NCBI RefSeq assembly: GCF_002803085.1
Contig: NZ_NNBJ01000011.1
Coordinates: forward strand, 1 to 64,000
Length of the DNA: 64,000 bases
Source: Streptomyces sp. CB01201
Lineage (GTDB): Bacteria; Actinomycetota; Actinomycetes; Streptomycetales; Streptomycetaceae
Reading direction: 5' to 3'
A model generated the notes under the pieces. It ran no database searches and was not told where the DNA came from. It worked only from the letters and a program-made list of their open reading frames with translations. This document shows, in pieces, positions 61,471-64,000 of the stretch (the first letter of the stretch is position 1; every line of letters begins with the position of its first letter). The position numbers were made by a program, and so were the translations under genes.

Positions 61471-62824
61471 GCACCTGAGCGCGGGCAGCGACGCGAGCAC
61501 GGGCAGGAGCGGCGGCGAGAACAGGAGCGGCGGCAAGAAGCAGATCCACCTCGCCGCCCACTTCCCCGGCGTCAACAACACCACCGTCTGGGCCGATCCG
61601 CGCTCGCGCTCACAGATCGACTTCTCCTCCTTCGAGCACCTCGCGCGCACCGCAGAACGCGGAAAGTTCGACTTCTTCTTCCTGGCCGAGGGCCTCAGGC
61701 TGCGCGAGCACAAGGGCCGCGTCCACGATCTGGACGTCGTCGGCCGCCCCGAGTCGCTCACCCTGCTCAACGCCCTGTCCGCCGTCACCGACTGGCTGGG
61801 GCTCGCCGCCACGGTGAACGCGACCTTCAACGAGCCGTACGAGATCGCCCGCCGCTTCGCCTCGCTCGACCACCTCAGCGGCGGCCGGGCCGCCTGGAAC
61901 GTGGTCACCTCGCCCGACGCCTTCACCGGCGAGAACTTCCGCCGCGGCGGCTACCTCGACCGCGCGCAGAGATACACCCGAGCCGCCGAATTCCTGTCCA
62001 CGACACGGGAGTTGTGGGACTCCTGGCCGGAGGGCGAGACGCCGAAGCCCGTCGTCCACCACGGGCGGCACTTCTCCGTCGAGGGCAGGTTCGGGGTGCC
62101 GCGCTCCCCGCAGGGGCACCCGGTCGTCATCCAGGCCGGGGACTCCGGCGAGGGCCGCGAGTTCGCGGCCTCGGCCGCCGACGTCGTCTTCACCCGGCAC
62201 GGCACCCTGGAGGCAGGGCGCGCCTTCTACGCCGACGTCAAGGGCCGCCTGGCCCGCCACGGCCGGGAGCCCGACGACCTCAAGATCATGCCCGGCGTCA
62301 CCGTCGTCCTCGGGGACACGGCGGCCGAGGCGCAGGAGAAGGCGGCCGGGATCCGCCAGCGGCAGGTCTCCCCGCAGAACGCGATCGTCGCCCTCGAACA
62401 GGTCTGGGGCCGCGATCTGTCCGCCTACGACCCCGACGGGCCGCTGCCCGACATCGACCCCGACCCGGAGTCGGCGCTCGTCCAGGGCCGGGTCGACATC
62501 GCCAACGCCCGGGAGATCGCGGCCAGGTGGCGTGCCCTGTCCGAGGCCAAGGGGCTCTCCATCCGGCAGACGGTGATCGAGAGCACCGGCCGGCAGTCCT
62601 TCGTCGGCACCCCGGACGCCGTCGCCGCCGAGCTCGACACGTTCGTGCAGAGCGATGCCGCCGACGGCTTCGTCCTCGTCCCCCACCTCACCCCCGGCGG
62701 CCTGGACGACTTCGTCGACCAGGTGGTGCCGCTGCTCCAGGAACGCGGCGTGTACCGCACGGAATACACCGGAACGACGCTGCGCTCGCACCTCGGGCTG
62801 CGTCAGCCGGTATGGAAAGGTTGA
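61457..62824 (+). CDS. NtaA/SnaA/DszA-family FMN monooxygenase (2)
   Basis: A 455-residue FMN-dependent monooxygenase. Family features: IHLAAHFPGVNNTTVWADP, FDFFFLAEGLRLREHKGRV, FASLDHLSGGRAAWNVVTSP, YLDRAQRYTRAAEFLSTTRE and PRSPQGHPVVIQAGDSGEG. Relatives include CmoJ (YtnJ) of Bacillus, which cleaves S-(2-succino)cysteine-type thioethers, NtaA and DszA. The length and motifs are complete. The first 30 residues are Gly/Ser-rich. It overlaps the first monooxygenase by 14 bases, so the two are co-translated and probably act in one pathway. Confidence 0.91.
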   Translation: MATGKHLSAGSDASTGRSGGENRSGGKKQIHLAAHFPGVNNTTVWADPRSRSQIDFSSFEHLARTAERGKFDFFFLAEGLRLREHKGRVHDLDVVGRPESLTLLNALSAVTDWLGLAATVNATFNEPYEIARRFASLDHLSGGRAAWNVVTSPDAFTGENFRRGGYLDRAQRYTRAAEFLSTTRELWDSWPEGETPKPVVHHGRHFSVEGRFGVPRSPQGHPVVIQAGDSGEGREFAASAADVVFTRHGTLEAGRAFYADVKGRLARHGREPDDLKIMPGVTVVLGDTAAEAQEKAAGIRQRQVSPQNAIVALEQVWGRDLSAYDPDGPLPDIDPDPESALVQGRVDIANAREIAARWRALSEAKGLSIRQTVIESTGRQSFVGTPDAVAAELDTFVQSDAADGFVLVPHLTPGGLDDFVDQVVPLLQERGVYRTEYTGTTLRSHLGLRQPVWKG

Positions 62825-62828
62825 TCGC

Positions 62829-63626
62829 ATGAGCACGCAAGCACACAACGGCCCGGAGTCCGACCACGAGCTCGACTGGAAGCAGTGGCACGAACACCGC
62901 GTCGCGACGGTCTCCGCGCCGTACGGCCCGCTCGCCCTGACCGCCACCCACTGGCTCGCGGACGGGGTGCCCGAGGAGTTCGGGCAGTGGCGCGAGGACG
63001 GTGACGAGGTGGTCGTGACCGCCACCGCCGGACACCGACTGAGCCTTGACGGAAGCCCGTTGGCGGGCGAAGTCCGGCTCGGCGCCGACTCCGGTCCGGT
63101 GGACGGCTCCCGGCTCTCCCAGCGGGGCCGCCGGCTCGTGGTGCTGCGCCGCGAGGGCCTGTGGGCGGTCCGGGTGTGGGACCCCGAGTCCCCGGCCCGC
63201 CGGGCCTTCGCGGGCATCGAGGCGGCCGCGTACGAGGAGCGGTTCCGCCTGCCCGGCACCTTCCGCCCGTACGAACGCCGGCAGGTGAGGGTACCCAACG
63301 CGGACGGGGTCGAGCGCGGTCTCGACCTCGCGGGGGAGATCGCGTTCACGCTCGGCGGCCAGGAGCACACCCTCCAGGTCGCGGTGGAGGCCGACGGTTC
63401 GCTGTGGGCCGTGTTCGCCGACGGCACCAGCGGGAAGTCCACCTTCCGGTTCCGCTTCCTGCGGCCCGAGGCGCCCGCAGCCGACCACTCGGTGACCGTC
63501 GACTTCAACCGCGCCCAACTGCCGCCCTGCGCCTTCGCGGACCACTTCATCTGCCCCTTCCCGCCCCCGGGCAACACCCTCCCCATCGACATCCCGGCGG
63601 GGGAGCGCACCATCCGCACCAACTGA
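62829..63626 (+). CDS. DUF1684 family protein
   Basis: A 265-residue protein of DUF1684, a family of unknown function. The family hallmark at the C-terminus is present: FNRAQLPPCAFADHFICPFP then PPGNTLPIDIPAGERTI, with two conserved Cys that may form a metal or active site. The middle has beta-rich WAVRVWDPESPARRAF and FADGTSGKSTFRFRFLR. ATG 62829 has GGAAAGG eight bases upstream and 4 bases after the previous stop, so it ends the monooxygenase operon. It may act on the monooxygenase product. Confidence 0.87.
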   Translation: MSTQAHNGPESDHELDWKQWHEHRVATVSAPYGPLALTATHWLADGVPEEFGQWREDGDEVVVTATAGHRLSLDGSPLAGEVRLGADSGPVDGSRLSQRGRRLVVLRREGLWAVRVWDPESPARRAFAGIEAAAYEERFRLPGTFRPYERRQVRVPNADGVERGLDLAGEIAFTLGGQEHTLQVAVEADGSLWAVFADGTSGKSTFRFRFLRPEAPAADHSVTVDFNRAQLPPCAFADHFICPFPPPGNTLPIDIPAGERTIRTN

Positions 63627-63717
63627 CCCCGGCGCGCGCTCCCTCGCGGGCGTCCGGCCAAAAGGCCCCCTTGCGCGCCCCGGCCGGGCCCCCGAATACT
63701 CCTCCGCAGCGCTTGTC

Positions 63718-63757
63718 AGGAGCACGGCCGCACGACCCGTCGTGCGGCCGTGCTCCT
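63718..63757 (+). terminator. Operon terminator
   Basis: A perfect 18-bp stem (63718-63735 with 63740-63757, arms AGGAGCACGGCC and GGCCGTGCTCCT) with loop CCCG, about 90 bases after the DUF1684 stop. Confidence 0.85.
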
Positions 63758-63820
63758 CGGCTGCGCCTCACGGGGTCCCCCCACCCATGGGCCCCTCGAT
63801 TCCCCTCGGGAGGAAAAGAA

Positions 63821-64000
63821 GTGAGGATCAAGCGCACCACCCCCACAGTCCGCACCGCCCCCACCGCACCCTCCGGTCTCGCGAGACGCACCAGGCTGGC
63901 GGCGGTCGCCGCCGGTCTGCTCGCCGCCGCGGCCGTCGCCGTTCCGCACGCCAGCGCCGCCCCCGCCCAGACCTTCGGCGCCGCCGCGCTGACCGCCGCG
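63821..64000 (+). CDS. Secreted serine protease, streptogrisin-like (5' part)
   Basis: Only the first 60 codons are in the window. A start VRIKRTT, a hydrophobic signal (LAAVAAGLLAAAAVAVPHAS) and then AQTFGAAALTAA match the opening of streptogrisin pre-pro-proteases, whose prodomains begin with a TF...LTAA stretch after the signal peptide. Such S1-family enzymes are exported and self-processed. The GTG has GGGAGG seven bases upstream. The catalytic domain is outside the window, so the call rests on the prepro region alone. Confidence 0.72.
   Translation, partial: MRIKRTTPTVRTAPTAPSGLARRTRLAAVAAGLLAAAAVAVPHASAAPAQTFGAAALTAA

Overview
The window looks like the core chromosome of a Streptomyces. 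The DNA is very GC-rich with strong third-position GC, GTG starts are common, neighbouring genes often overlap as ATGA or GTGA, and the gene order (tlyA-nadK-recN, pyrG-Nudix, parA-scpA-scpB-rluB-cmk-der) is the conserved actinobacterial one. Markers such as an SflA-type SepF paralogue and a streptogrisin-type protease point to Streptomyces specifically. No tRNA, IS element, prophage or CRISPR array was seen.

Layout. 1-300: end of an rRNA operon (23S 3' end, 5S, strong terminator). 387-5298: an Arg/Asp/Gly-repeat TPR protein, a DUF1015 protein and a HAD phosphatase. 5328-8334: an iron-siderophore ABC importer (two permeases and an ATPase) behind an iron box. 8513-15682: SCP2 protein, tlyA, nadK, an orphan FtsX-like permease, recN and a GT4 glycosyltransferase. 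15749-19328: a PucR-type regulator and a GH15 enzyme on the minus strand. 19754-25757: pyrG, ADP-ribose-type Nudix, an NB-ARC/TPR ATPase and alanine dehydrogenase. 26107-30795: ParA-like ATPase, a ribbon-helix-helix-like protein, ScpA, ScpB and RluB, probably one operon for chromosome organisation. 30921-34296: a module of NrtR-type Nudix regulator, ADP-ribosylglycohydrolase and two RlaP-type nucleotidyltransferases. 34315-35946: Rieske lipoprotein, DUF952, YidB-like. 36057-40499: aroH, tyrA, cmk, plsC-like, der. 40627-49099: two unknown proteins, an Rpf-type cell-wall enzyme, a glycosyltransferase pair, an orphan cytochrome oxidase subunit I, an I78 inhibitor and a PAP2 phosphatase. 49601-53129: DHA2 exporter, acyl-CoA dehydrogenase, SepF-like protein. 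53579-63626: two solute-binding proteins, two permeases, an ATPase, an FAD protein, two flavin monooxygenases and a DUF1684 protein. 63821-end: start of a secreted serine protease.

Two regions deserve attention as systems. First, 30921-34296 joins a probable ADP-ribose/NAD-sensing repressor, its own near-palindromic operator over the -10, an ADP-ribosyl hydrolase and two RlaP nucleotidyltransferases; this suggests a stress module for ADP-ribose or RNA-end repair. Second, 53579-63626 resembles, in parts, the Bacillus ytm/yxe operons for S-modified cysteine salvage, and the divergent binding-protein gene is preceded by an unannotated 23-codon leader peptide of the actinobacterial RSHID type ending in Cys. 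Smaller regulatory signals recur: leaderless-looking promoters, palindromic operators, and tandem duplications that include or follow stop codons at several gene ends.
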